Positions 9,143-16,155 are shown, counted from the stretch's first letter. The stretch is 29,578 nucleotides of DNA from CAZEDK01 sp964511025 (GCA_964511025.1 CAZEDK010000024.1:1-29578); one strand, 5' to 3'. Translations and numbers: made by a program. Notes: generated by a model from the letters alone, not told the origin.

Positions 9143-9904
9143 TTAAAGAGAAATTCTTAACATTTTTGTTACTTTTGCATCGCCGACTATATCTTTTACA
9201 ATTTTTTCAGGATCTTTCACGAAATTTTGTGTCAAAAGAGCGTTTTCTTCTCTAAATTTTCTCTCCTTTCCTGTCATAATTTTATCCCAGATTGCTTCAG
9301 GCTTGCCTTCGTTTTTTAAATGTTCTGTCCAGATTTCTTTTTCTTTTGCCACCGCTTCGCTTGTTATCTCATCAGGTGAGATAACAGACGGACTGGATGC
9401 TACAACTTGCATACATAAATCTTTTGCCAAGTCTACAGAGCCATTACTTATTGCAACCACTGCCGCTAGTTTACCGGTTGAATGTATGTATGAGCCAATA
9501 TTTTCTCCTTCAATGAACTCAGCGCCAAGTAATTGCAAATTTTCACCCATTTTGACTATAGCTTCATTAATTTTGTTTTGCATTTCATTTGTTGATTTGC
9601 CATCTAGTAGTTCTTTTGCAATACTTTGTGCCAAGTCTTTGAAATCAGAATTTTTTGCAACGAAATCAGTTTCACACGCCAACTTGATTATAGAAGCTTT
9701 GCTTCCTTGAATTTCTATAGCTATTACGCCTTCATTTGTTGCTCTATCCGCTTTGTTGGCAGCTTTCAATCCTCCTTCTTTTCTTAGCCATTCAATTGCC
9801 TTTTCTTGATCTCCATTGCTTTCTTCAAGTGCTTTTTTACATAGTGAAAGTGATATACTCGTTGTATCTCTCAGAGTTTTGATTTGGTCTATCGTTATAG
9901 TCAT
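9143..9904 (-). CDS. tsf: Translation elongation factor EF-Ts
   Basis: EF-Ts is the nucleotide exchange factor of EF-Tu. The N-terminal UBA-like region (residues 2-45: IKTLRDTTSISLSLCKKALEE, GDQEKAIEWLRKEG) and the conserved TDFV motif (79-82) that contacts EF-Tu are present, and the C-terminal part with the FVKDPEKIVKDIV block is complete. At 253 residues it is slightly shorter than the E. coli protein, as is common outside proteobacteria. It is separated from rpsB, its usual partner, by one membrane-protein gene. It is followed after one base by ribBA. Confidence 0.97.
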   Translation of the reverse strand: MTITIDQIKTLRDTTSISLSLCKKALEESNGDQEKAIEWLRKEGGLKAANKADRATNEGVIAIEIQGSKASIIKLACETDFVAKNSDFKDLAQSIAKELLDGKSTNEMQNKINEAIVKMGENLQLLGAEFIEGENIGSYIHSTGKLAAVVAISNGSVDLAKDLCMQVVASSPSVISPDEITSEAVAKEKEIWTEHLKNEGKPEAIWDKIMTGKERKFREENALLTQNFVKDPEKIVKDIVGDAKVTKMLRISL

Positions 9905-9921
9905 TTTGATCGAATTAGTTA

Positions 9922-10674
9922 TTAGTTTTTATCAGTGCTTTGTTGCGATGTAGATGACGAGGGTAAAATTGTTGTTTTTTTACGGAACAATTGCAAGTTG
10001 ATTTTTTGTATCAAAGCTCCGATTTGTGGAATGAGAAATTTTTCTCCTGATAACGCTTTGAAAATCAAATATATATGTCCAGCCATTACAGCAATAACGG
10101 CTACAAACAATAGAAAATCACCAAGAAATCTTGGAAGTATTTGCAGAATAATTCCAAGCATAAAAAGTAATACAAAATCTGCTACAGCCAAAACAAGTCC
10201 CTGTTTGATATGAAAATCTATATATTCGTCTTTTTTGTCCTGAGTTATCGGTATAAAAACTAAAAAACTCATATAAGCAATCGCTGCCATGAGTTTTTGC
10301 TCTGGAGTCAGATCGTTGATGATTTGCCTTGCTTCTTTGATTGATTCTGGAGATATTGGTTTAGAACTATTTGTTGCTTGCGATTGTTGTGGTAGAGACG
10401 CAGTTGTAGTGCTGTTCGTTTGATTCTCGTCTACAATTTCCTGTATTTGATTTGGAGTAACCTGTGCTTTCTCTTCATTTTCAGTATCTATTTCAATTTC
10501 AGTTATTTGATTGGCTACGTTAATGATATTTGCTCGACTTGTGTTGCTAACCAAATCAGGCTTGATCACAGATTTTTGTTCTTGTTCAACCGGACCAAGT
10601 TCTGGTTTCTTTGGCTCTTCATTGCTAGCTGGATTCTGAGTTTCAAATATATTTGGTGTAGGAGAATCAGCCAT
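9922..10674 (-). CDS. Tic20/DUF4870-like small membrane protein with disordered N-terminus
   Basis: The 250-residue protein has a long polar N-terminal tail (about 1-115) rich in Pro, Glu, Gln, Asn and Ser. A three- or four-helix membrane region follows (about 128-215) and opens with LTPEQKLMAAIAYMSFL, then a HIKQGLVLAVADFVLLFMLG segment and a last hydrophobic stretch. The spacing and the HIKQGL element resemble the DUF4870/Tic20-like family, which is widespread and of unknown function in bacteria. It sits between rpsB and tsf in the operon, an unusual place because these two are normally adjacent. It ends in a short basic, polar tail. I do not assign a function. Confidence 0.65.
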   Translation of the reverse strand: MADSPTPNIFETQNPASNEEPKKPELGPVEQEQKSVIKPDLVSNTSRANIINVANQITEIEIDTENEEKAQVTPNQIQEIVDENQTNSTTTASLPQQSQATNSSKPISPESIKEARQIINDLTPEQKLMAAIAYMSFLVFIPITQDKKDEYIDFHIKQGLVLAVADFVLLFMLGIILQILPRFLGDFLLFVAVIAVMAGHIYLIFKALSGEKFLIPQIGALIQKINLQLFRKKTTILPSSSTSQQSTDKN

Positions 10675-10707
10675 TTATTGAAAATTTAAAATTTGTGAAG
10701 GAAAAAT

Positions 10708-11427
10708 TTATTTTTTTGCTAAATCTTTACCTTTTAAGTAACTATCTCTAAGGTGATCTATAATATACTGAAGAGATTTCACTGAATCGTCATTTGCAGG
10801 TATGATATAATCAATTCCAGTTGGATCGACATTTGTATCTGTTATAGCGATCACAGGAATATGTAATTTCTTAGCTTCTTTGACAGCTATCGCTTCTCTT
10901 TTTACATCCGTGACAAATATCGCGTGAGGCAATTTGGATAGATCTTCTACTCCTCCTAGCGCGTTTTCCAGTTTTTCAATTTCTTTCTCCAGCATTACAA
11001 CCTCTTTTTTGACATACTTTTCTTCAAGCTGACCGTTTTCTTTTTCTTCTTTTAATTTTTTGAAATATCGTATTCTGGATTTTAAAGTCTTAAAATTTGT
11101 AAGTAGGCCCGGAAACCATTTTGAGTCGATATAAGGAAGTTCACATCTCTTTGCTGCCCTGGAAATCATAGTTTGCGCTTGCATCTTTGTGTTGACAAAA
11201 AGCAGAACCTTGCCTTCCTTGCCAAGTGATTCAACGAAATCCATTGCCTTGATTAGGTGTATATAAGTCTGTTCCAAGTCAAAAATATGAATCCCATTTT
11301 TTTTGAGATGTATATATTGTCTCATTTTCGGATGCCATCTGTAAGTTGGGTGTCCTAAGTGCATTGCATGTTCCAACATGTCTTTCATGTCTGACTTGGA
11401 AATTTTGTCTATTGTAGCTTCAGTCAT
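10708..11427 (-). CDS. rpsB: 30S ribosomal protein S2
   Basis: S2 binds the 30S body near protein S1 and the Shine-Dalgarno helix. The 239-residue protein is full length, with the characteristic MLEHAMHLGHPTYRWHPKM start (18-36), FDLEQT, the coiled-coil insertion near 125-160, and the VTDVKREAIAVKEAKKL and PVIAITDTNVDP blocks. It is the first gene of the rpsB - membrane protein - tsf - ribBA - ribD operon and has a candidate promoter with a perfect TTGACA box close upstream. The leader is too short for the structured autoregulatory leader known in some bacteria. Confidence 0.98.
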   Translation of the reverse strand: MTEATIDKISKSDMKDMLEHAMHLGHPTYRWHPKMRQYIHLKKNGIHIFDLEQTYIHLIKAMDFVESLGKEGKVLLFVNTKMQAQTMISRAAKRCELPYIDSKWFPGLLTNFKTLKSRIRYFKKLKEEKENGQLEEKYVKKEVVMLEKEIEKLENALGGVEDLSKLPHAIFVTDVKREAIAVKEAKKLHIPVIAITDTNVDPTGIDYIIPANDDSVKSLQYIIDHLRDSYLKGKDLAKK

Positions 11428-11434
11428 AATTTAT

Positions 11435-11462
11435 TTAATATTTAAGGCTTTTATCATGTCAA
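11435..11462 (-). promoter_or_regulatory. Candidate promoter of the rpsB-tsf-rib operon
   Basis: On the minus strand a TTGACA hexamer (11457-11462) lies 16 bases before TATTAA (11435-11440), with the rpsB ATG ending at 11427. The -35 is perfect and the -10 is weak. If it is used, the leader is very short or absent. Confidence 0.4.
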
Positions 11463-11501
11463 AATTACTTAGAAAAGTCAAAAAAATCAAGTGAATTGTT
11501 G

Positions 11502-11531
11502 TTGTGAACGAAATGCTATTGTGGATACTAT
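11502..11531 (+). promoter_or_regulatory. Candidate promoter of the Phd/PemK toxin-antitoxin pair
   Basis: TTGTGA (11502-11507) and TACTAT (11526-11531) are 18 bases apart, about 40 bases before the antitoxin ATG. The following stretch (11532-11560) is rich in TATAC/GTATA and ACTAGT half-palindromes, plausible operator sites for antitoxin autorepression, which is the rule in this family. Confidence 0.3.
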
Positions 11532-11573
11532 GTTATATGTATATACTAATACTAGTAAATTTGATAATAAATC

Positions 11574-11822
11574 ATGCTGAGTGATCAAATAATATCGATT
11601 ACGGATTTGAGGCAAAATGCCACTCATATTATAGATGATGTCAAAAATAATGAGAAAATTATTGTAATTCATAATACGCCAAAAGCTGTAATTATTGATG
11701 TGGAAGATTATGACGAGTACAAAAAAATGTCTGAATACAAAGAATTGTTTGAAAATATGCTTTTTTTGATTAATAACCCTTCTTTGAATTTTTTAAAAGA
11801 TGAACCTGACTTGTATGAATGA
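11574..11822 (+). CDS. Type II antitoxin, Phd/YefM family
   Basis: The 82-residue protein has the Phd/YefM fold signature: ITDLRQNATHIIDDVKNNEK near the N-terminus, then IIVIHNTPKAVIIDVEDYDEY. In this family the N-terminal part dimerises and binds the operon's own operator, and the C-terminal tail wraps the toxin. The tail here (ENMLFLINNPSLNFLKDEPD) is the probable toxin-binding part. The stop codon overlaps the toxin start region. The mix of a Phd/YefM antitoxin with a PemK/MazF toxin is less common than YefM-YoeB or Phd-Doc but is known. Confidence 0.88.
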   Translation: MLSDQIISITDLRQNATHIIDDVKNNEKIIVIHNTPKAVIIDVEDYDEYKKMSEYKELFENMLFLINNPSLNFLKDEPDLYE

Positions 11823-12153
11823 AATGTTTTTTAAATTTGGAGATATTGTTCTTATTAATTATCCTTTTTCAGATCTTTCGAATTATAAAAAAAGACCATG
11901 TTTGGTGTTAAAAGAGACTATGGAAGATATATTGGTGGTTTTTATAAGTTCGGTATTAAGCAATAAAAATCAAAATGATTTATTGATTAAAAAAGATGCA
12001 TTAAATAATTTAGTTATGGATTCTGTGTTAAAAATTTACAAAATGAATAATATTCATAAGCAATTGATCGATAGAAAGCTTGGTGTTTTAAATATGGAAA
12101 ATAAAGTTATTGTAAAAACTAAATTGATTGGGATGATGAGTGATTTGGTATGA
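11815..12153 (+). CDS. Type II toxin, PemK/MazF-like endoribonuclease
   Basis: MazF/PemK toxins cleave mRNA at short sequences. The protein shows the family entry FKFGDIVLINYPFSD, the KKRPCLVL strand and the later FISSVLSNKN and VMDSVLKIYKMNNIHKQLIDRKLG blocks, and reaches the usual length of about 110 residues. The frame is open from an ATG at 11800 that lies within the antitoxin gene. I prefer the ATG at 11815 or 11824, which put the start beside the antitoxin TGA (11820-11822) and leave the conserved GDIV block near the N-terminus. No Shine-Dalgarno sequence is visible, so coupling to antitoxin translation is likely. The toxin appears intact. Confidence 0.88.
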   Translation: MNEMFFKFGDIVLINYPFSDLSNYKKRPCLVLKETMEDILVVFISSVLSNKNQNDLLIKKDALNNLVMDSVLKIYKMNNIHKQLIDRKLGVLNMENKVIVKTKLIGMMSDLV

Positions 12154-12196
12154 TTCGATTGTCAAGTGAAGGTTGAAACAGTTTCATTATTAATAG

Positions 12197-12225
12197 TTTA
12201 TACTTAAAAAAAATTAATATATAAT
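12197..12225 (+). promoter_or_regulatory. Candidate promoter of the chorismate-mutase-like gene
   Basis: TTTATA (12197-12202) and a perfect TATAAT (12220-12225) are 17 bases apart. The ATG at 12241 is only about 16 bases after the -10, so the transcript would be nearly leaderless. Confidence 0.45.
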
Positions 12226-12240
12226 AGCAGATTTCAACCA

Positions 12241-12507
12241 ATGCCCAATTCAAGCATAGAAACATTTCGTGGTGAAATTAGAAATTGTGATAATGAACTT
12301 TTGAAAATTTTGAAAAAAAGATTCAAGCTTTGTTTGAAGATAAAAAAAATAAAGGATCGAATGAGTCTTCCAACAAAACAGCAGAGCGTAGAAGATCAGT
12401 TGAGACTTTTTTGGCTGTCGCAAGAGGATGATATTTTGAGCTCTGATTTTTTGGAAAAACTTCTTGATGTTATTTTAGATCAATCAAGAAAACTGCAGGA
12501 TTCTTGA
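12241..12507 (+). CDS. Small chorismate mutase-like protein (AroQ fold)
   Basis: The 88-residue, all-helical protein matches the stand-alone AroQ domain: FRGEIRNCDNELLKILKKRFKL resembles the LRxxIDxIDxxLLxLLxxR opening, and it ends in SRKLQ. By eye alignment with the E. coli domain, R10, R27, K38, E51, S82 and Q86 correspond to Arg11, Arg28, Lys39, Glu52, Ser84 and Gln88, but Arg51 appears to be replaced by V50. Chorismate mutase converts chorismate to prephenate. No other aromatic amino-acid gene is nearby, so a different role or weak activity is possible. The TGA stop lies inside the terminal repeat of the element at 12504-12667. Confidence 0.72.
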   Translation: MPNSSIETFRGEIRNCDNELLKILKKRFKLCLKIKKIKDRMSLPTKQQSVEDQLRLFWLSQEDDILSSDFLEKLLDVILDQSRKLQDS

Positions 12508-12667
12508 TTGTCATTCCAGACCACAACGTGGCCACTTTGCGGCCTGATCTGGAATCCAGTAGGGTAAATTTGTTTGTATTTCAAGTGAGAACAATGTTTC
12601 AAGGCTATCGCAACATAATGAGTAAGTCTAATTCCTAGATCCCAGACTGAATCTGGGATGACAATCA
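12504..12667. repeat. 164-bp composite palindromic element (two hairpins within terminal inverted repeats)
   Basis: The ends pair as TTGATTGTCATTCCAGA (12504-12520) with the complement of TCTGGGATGACAATCAA (12651-12667), 16 of 17 bases. Two inner hairpins are visible: ATTCCAGA at 12513-12520 with TCTGGAAT at 12548-12555, and ATCCCAGA at 12639-12646 with TCTGGGAT at 12652-12659. The GTCATTCC/GGGATGAC ends are like dispersed palindromic repeats in several unrelated bacteria. It covers the stop codon of the chorismate-mutase-like gene. With the element at 12705-12864 it fills most of the 424-base gap between genes; I see no gene there. Confidence 0.75.
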
Positions 12668-12704
12668 ATAAAGTGAATAAGTTACAAATAGCAGTGAGCA
12701 GTTA

Positions 12705-12864
12705 GGATCTTGGCAAAAAATAAGACAGCTCCCTTGCACTATCTTTTGCTTTATCTTCTTTGTTGCAAATGTAGTCATTTATCTCGATAAACTCCCACAT
12801 CTGAACGAAAGAATCTAAAACAAAATCTAGCACAATTTAGGTACCTTATTTTTTGCCAAGATCC
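12705..12864. repeat. 160-bp full-length palindromic element, copy 2
   Basis: It has the same length, orientation and architecture as the copy at 57-216, differing at about 18 of 160 positions. The ends GGATCTTGGCAAAAAATAAG (12705-12724) and their complement are perfect inverted repeats. Several differences from copy 1 are paired changes that keep the hairpin. It is flanked on both sides by TTA (12702-12704 and 12865-12867), consistent with a 3-bp target duplication. It lies just upstream of the promoter of the RsbW-like gene. Confidence 0.88.
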
Positions 12865-12879
12865 TTACTTGGAATCGCA

Positions 12880-12908
12880 TTGAATTAATTTATAATATTT
12901 GCTATAAT
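12880..12908 (+). promoter_or_regulatory. Sigma70-type promoter of the kinase/STAS pair
   Basis: TTGAAT (12880-12885) and TATAAT (12903-12908) are 17 bases apart, and the -10 is preceded by TGC, an extended -10. It is among the best promoter matches in the window and starts about 12 bases after the end of the palindromic element. Confidence 0.7.
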
Positions 12909-12931
12909 CAAACGAAAAGTAAATTTATTTT

Positions 12932-13477
12932 TTGAATAACCAAAATACAAACAACGAAGTGAAAATTAGTATCATGTTACCTACAAATGGATATTTTTTG
13001 TCTGGTATACGTGATTTTACTATGACTTTGGCTCGTAATATGACAGGATTCTCCGATAAATGGGCACATAGATTCCAAGTTGTGGTTGATGAGCTTGTAA
13101 GTAATGCTATAGAACATGGATGCACTGAAGGAGATGAGGTTAAAATCATTTTTATTGCGAAACAAGGTGAAAGTTTGCAGATAGTCGTGGAAGATTCAGG
13201 AAATATTGAAGATAAAATTACCGCACAGCAAATGGAACAGATTATGAAAAATAAAATAGAATTTTTTGCAAAACAGCAGTTTATGGGTATTCGCGGCAGG
13301 GGACTTGCTCAGATTGTATATCCTTGGTCAGATGAGGTGACTTTTGAAAATACTGAAACTGGCGGAATTCGTGTGAAAGTGATAAAATACTTAAAGAATG
13401 GTGAAAACTTGGATTCAAAAATGAATTTAAGGAAAGAAAATATTACTGAAAACATAAGTTTAGAAGCAATAAAGTAA
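12932..13477 (+). CDS. RsbW/SpoIIAB-like anti-sigma serine kinase (HATPase_c)
   Basis: The 181-residue protein has the GHKL ATPase motifs of anti-sigma kinases: VVVDELVSNAIEHGC (N box, E54 and N58), VEDSG (86-90) and GIRGRGLAQIVYP (119-131). Such kinases phosphorylate a STAS antagonist, and the next gene encodes one. The N-terminal region LPTNGYFLSGIRDFTMTLAR matches the family opening. The frame starts at a TTG (12932); a GTG at 12959 or ATG at 12974 are possible later starts, but 12932 fits the promoter spacing. About 35 residues after the ATPase fold are charged and unassigned. No sigma factor gene is nearby, so the target is unknown. Confidence 0.88.
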   Translation: MNNQNTNNEVKISIMLPTNGYFLSGIRDFTMTLARNMTGFSDKWAHRFQVVVDELVSNAIEHGCTEGDEVKIIFIAKQGESLQIVVEDSGNIEDKITAQQMEQIMKNKIEFFAKQQFMGIRGRGLAQIVYPWSDEVTFENTETGGIRVKVIKYLKNGENLDSKMNLRKENITENISLEAIK

Positions 13478-13509
13478 CAATTTAAAATTCAAAATTCAAA
13501 ATTTTTAAA

Positions 13510-13887
13510 ATGACAGACGTACAAATTACAATTCAAGATTTGACATCAACAGATCCAACTGTGAGTGCTAAACAGATTACAATAGTTGGACAACTAGATG
13601 AAAGCAATATAGATAACAAGGCTCAGGAAATTTATAAAATAATTGAAGCTTTGAATCCGGGTCAGAAGTTGAATATTGTTTTTGACTTTGCTGGGCTGGA
13701 TTATATGAATAGTAAATCTATTGGTTATATGACTGATTTTTATAGCAAAATTACATCAAATGGTGGCAAAATATGTATCGCAAAAGCAAAAGAAAATATT
13801 CTTGATATACTTAATGTAGTTGGTTTAACGCAACTGATCACTTGTTATAGCAACATAGACGAAGCAAAAGCTTATGTAGCAAGTTAA
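13510..13887 (+). CDS. STAS-domain anti-anti-sigma factor-like protein
   Basis: The 125-residue protein is a single STAS domain: ITIVGQLDESN strand and helix, NIVFDFAGLDYMNSKSIGYM, and a C-terminal NVVGLTQLI helix. S68 in YMNSKSIG aligns with the phosphorylated Ser58 of Bacillus SpoIIAA (in MDSSGLG), so regulation by the upstream kinase is plausible. The gap to the kinase gene is 32 bases and contains repeated AATTCAAA words, with no terminator, so the two are probably one transcript. No PP2C phosphatase, needed to close the classic partner-switching cycle, is in the window. It ends 12 bases from the convergent glyA. Confidence 0.9.
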   Translation: MTDVQITIQDLTSTDPTVSAKQITIVGQLDESNIDNKAQEIYKIIEALNPGQKLNIVFDFAGLDYMNSKSIGYMTDFYSKITSNGGKICIAKAKENILDILNVVGLTQLITCYSNIDEAKAYVAS

Positions 13888-13899
13888 ATTGGAAGTTTT

Positions 13900-15171
13900 T
13901 TATACTCCAGGCACTTCAAATTTTGAGCACATTTCTTCAACTTCTGCTCTTATTTGTTGAAGCTTAGCTTTGTCAGAATGATTTTTTAAAGCTTCAACAA
14001 TCCATTTGCCTATTTTTTTCATCTCAGTCTCTTTCATGCCTCTGGTAGTTGCGGCAGGCGTGCCAAGCCTGACTCCGCTTGGTCTGAGTGGCGGATTTGG
14101 ATCGTCTGGGATTACTTGCTTGTTTAATGTGATAGAAACTTCATCTAGGCTATGTTCAGCTTCTGTTCCGTCTAGTCCAAAACTTTCAACTGTGTTCATT
14201 ACCATCATGTGATTATCTGTACCGTTTGTAATCAGCTTTGCTCCGTTATCCATTAATGTTTTAGCAAGAATTTGTGCATTTTTTAAAATTTGAGTTGCGT
14301 ATTCTTTGAATTCAGGTTGCAATGCTCTTTGTAAAGTAGTTGCAATTGCAGCAATGCAATGCATGTGAGGTCCACCCTGAAGGCCTGGGAATACCGATTT
14401 GTCGATAATTTGAGCGTATTTTTCTTTACACATTATCATTCCGGCTCTTGGTCCGCGAAGACTTTTGTGTGTTGTTGTTGTGACAATGTCAAAGCCGTAA
14501 TCAAATGGATTTCTCATTACTCCTCCTGCTATCAGCCCTCCGATATGCGCAACGTCAGCCATTGTAATCGCGCCCACTTCGTCAGCTACCTTTTTGAAGT
14601 CAGCGTAATCATAATCTCGCGGGTATGACGTGTAGCCACAAAGTACTATTTTTGGTTTTGTTTCTTTTGCGACTCTCATCAATTCATCGAAATCTATTCT
14701 TCCTTTTTCTTCAGGATGCGTTTTGTACCTTACAAAGTTAAAAATTTTACCCATGTGAGATACAGGATGTCCGTGTGTGAGGTGTCCTCCGTGTGAAAGG
14801 TCCATTCCGAGTACCGTGTCTCCGGGTTTCAAGAAAGCCAAATAGACAGCTTGATTCATTGGAGAGCCAGAAAGTGGCTGTACATTTGCATGATCACATC
14901 TGAAAAGTTTTTTAGCTCTTTCTATCGCGAGTGATTCAACTATATCTGTGAATTGCTGTCCTCCGTAATATCTTTTGCCCGGATATCCTTCAGCGTATTT
15001 ATTTGTAAGTATCGAGCCGTTTGCGGCGAGTACTTCCGGATAGGTGTAATTTTCAGAAGGGATGAGTTCGATACCTTTTGTTTCGCGTAATTCTTCGCCT
15101 TTGATAGCATTATAGACATCTGGATCGTTTTTCCTAAGAAATTCCCAGTTTTTTATTACATTTTCATGCAT
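13900..15171 (-). CDS. glyA: Serine hydroxymethyltransferase
   Basis: This PLP enzyme interconverts serine and glycine, loading one-carbon units on tetrahydrofolate. The 423 residues are full length. The PLP lysine is K236 in VTTTTHKSLRGPRAGM. Other blocks are ELIPSENYTYPEVL near 35, YAEGYPGKRYYGG (59-71), the NVQPLSGSPMNQAVYLA block near 97-113, ADVAHIGGLIAGG (205-217) and the C-terminal RLGTPAATTRGM. It is monocistronic and convergent with the STAS gene. Its ATG at 15169-15171 is followed directly by the family start MHENVIKNWEFLRKNDP. Confidence 0.98.
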   Translation of the reverse strand: MHENVIKNWEFLRKNDPDVYNAIKGEELRETKGIELIPSENYTYPEVLAANGSILTNKYAEGYPGKRYYGGQQFTDIVESLAIERAKKLFRCDHANVQPLSGSPMNQAVYLAFLKPGDTVLGMDLSHGGHLTHGHPVSHMGKIFNFVRYKTHPEEKGRIDFDELMRVAKETKPKIVLCGYTSYPRDYDYADFKKVADEVGAITMADVAHIGGLIAGGVMRNPFDYGFDIVTTTTHKSLRGPRAGMIMCKEKYAQIIDKSVFPGLQGGPHMHCIAAIATTLQRALQPEFKEYATQILKNAQILAKTLMDNGAKLITNGTDNHMMVMNTVESFGLDGTEAEHSLDEVSITLNKQVIPDDPNPPLRPSGVRLGTPAATTRGMKETEMKKIGKWIVEALKNHSDKAKLQQIRAEVEEMCSKFEVPGV

Positions 15172-15255
15172 GGATAAAAAATTATTTTTAAACTTTAGAT
15201 TTCTAAATTATCAACAAGATCTTTTTATTCCAAGTGAAATATGTTTTCATATTAG

Positions 15256-15990
15256 GTGAAATCTTTCTTAGTCATAATATTGAAGACATATCAATACTTT
15301 CTGGCGATTGTAATTTTCTTTATCTGTGGCTTTTTTACAGCTCTTTTCTTTGAAAATCGAAGATCTACGAATTCAGAGTTGACCCTGAAAAAAGAAGTAT
15401 ACGTGGAAAATTCTGCGCTGATAGAAAGTGTTAATAAAGTTTACGCGTCTTCTGTAATAATTAAATCAATTGAGGGGAAAGTGCTTGGTTCTGGCTTTGT
15501 GTTTGATTATAATGGCGCTGTCATTACTGCCGCGCATGTTGTTTCTGATGCCAAGCCTCAATATATTGTGAAATTTGTTGACGGGACGGAGCTTTTTGCC
15601 AGTATGTCCAAAAAAGATTTTGAGCATGATCTTGCTATTTTGAAAATAGACGATGATTATGATTTCCAAGCTGTCAAAATTGACGAAGCTAATAATTTAC
15701 AAATTGGGCAAAAGCTATTCGCCATTGGTTATAATACAAATATGGAATTTTCAGTTAGTGATGGTATTATTGGCGGCTTGGATCGGCAAATTGATGCATC
15801 GTCAGAAGATTTCACTTTATCTTTGAAAAATCTAATTCAGCTTGATCTCAATGCTTCTCTTGGAATGAGTGGAGCGCCTGTTTTTAATTTAAACGGAGAG
15901 CTTGTTGGCATGATCAGTGCTGTTTCAAAAAACACAAATGGCGCTGTCTTTGCTTTGAAATCCATTGATATTTTAAATACAGCAAAGTAA
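15256..15990 (+). CDS. Membrane-anchored trypsin-like serine protease (S1C/DegP-like), no PDZ domain
   Basis: The 244-residue protein starts with a membrane anchor (about 5-31), so the protease domain should face outward. The catalytic triad can be read as H94 (VITAAHVV), D125 (FEHDLAIL) and S205 (LGMSGAPVF). The serine motif GMSGAP differs from the common GNSGGP but keeps the nucleophile. There is no PDZ domain and the protein ends right after the protease fold, so it is shorter than DegP/HtrA. The start is GTG at 15256; the in-frame TAG at 15253-15255 excludes an earlier one. It probably acts in surface protein quality control or processing, which is inference. Confidence 0.88.
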   Translation: MKSFLVIILKTYQYFLAIVIFFICGFFTALFFENRRSTNSELTLKKEVYVENSALIESVNKVYASSVIIKSIEGKVLGSGFVFDYNGAVITAAHVVSDAKPQYIVKFVDGTELFASMSKKDFEHDLAILKIDDDYDFQAVKIDEANNLQIGQKLFAIGYNTNMEFSVSDGIIGGLDRQIDASSEDFTLSLKNLIQLDLNASLGMSGAPVFNLNGELVGMISAVSKNTNGAVFALKSIDILNTAK

Positions 15991-16045
15991 TTTATGTATG
16001 AGCTTTGCCCATAATACATAATACTTACACCTAATCCCTAAAAAA

Positions 16046-16132
16046 GCCCAGGTGGTGAAATTGGCAGACACGCTACCTTGAGGTGGTAGTCCTCGAAAGG
16101 GGATGGAGGTTCAAGTCCTCTCCTGGGCACCA
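16046..16132 (+). tRNA. tRNA-Leu (anticodon GAG)
   Basis: The acceptor strands GCCCAGG (16046-16052) and CCTGGGC (16122-16128) pair fully. The anticodon stem CTACC/GGTAG encloses the loop TTGAGGT with anticodon GAG, which reads CUC/CUU leucine codons. The long variable arm (CCTCGAAAGGGGATG region) marks a class II tRNA, and the T loop is TTCAAGT. The CCA end is encoded (16130-16132). Confidence 0.97.
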
Positions 16133-16133
16133 A

Positions 16134-16155
16134 AAAAACGCTGTATTGTGTTTTT
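16134..16155 (+). terminator. Probable intrinsic terminator after tRNA-Leu
   Basis: AAAAACGC (16134-16141) pairs with GTGTTTTT (16148-16155), with one G-T pair and a 6-base loop; the T-run is part of the stem. It starts right after the tRNA CCA end. The stem is AT-rich, so it may be weak. Confidence 0.45.

Noticed and set aside
12171..12239. Inverted 8-bp words GGTTGAAA and TTTCAACC before the chorismate-mutase-like gene as an operator
   Set aside because: The words are short and 53 bases apart; chance occurrence is likely and nothing else supports regulation there.
12480..12668. Open frame on the minus strand through 12480-12668
   Set aside because: It only reads through the composite palindromic repeat and has no protein-like features.
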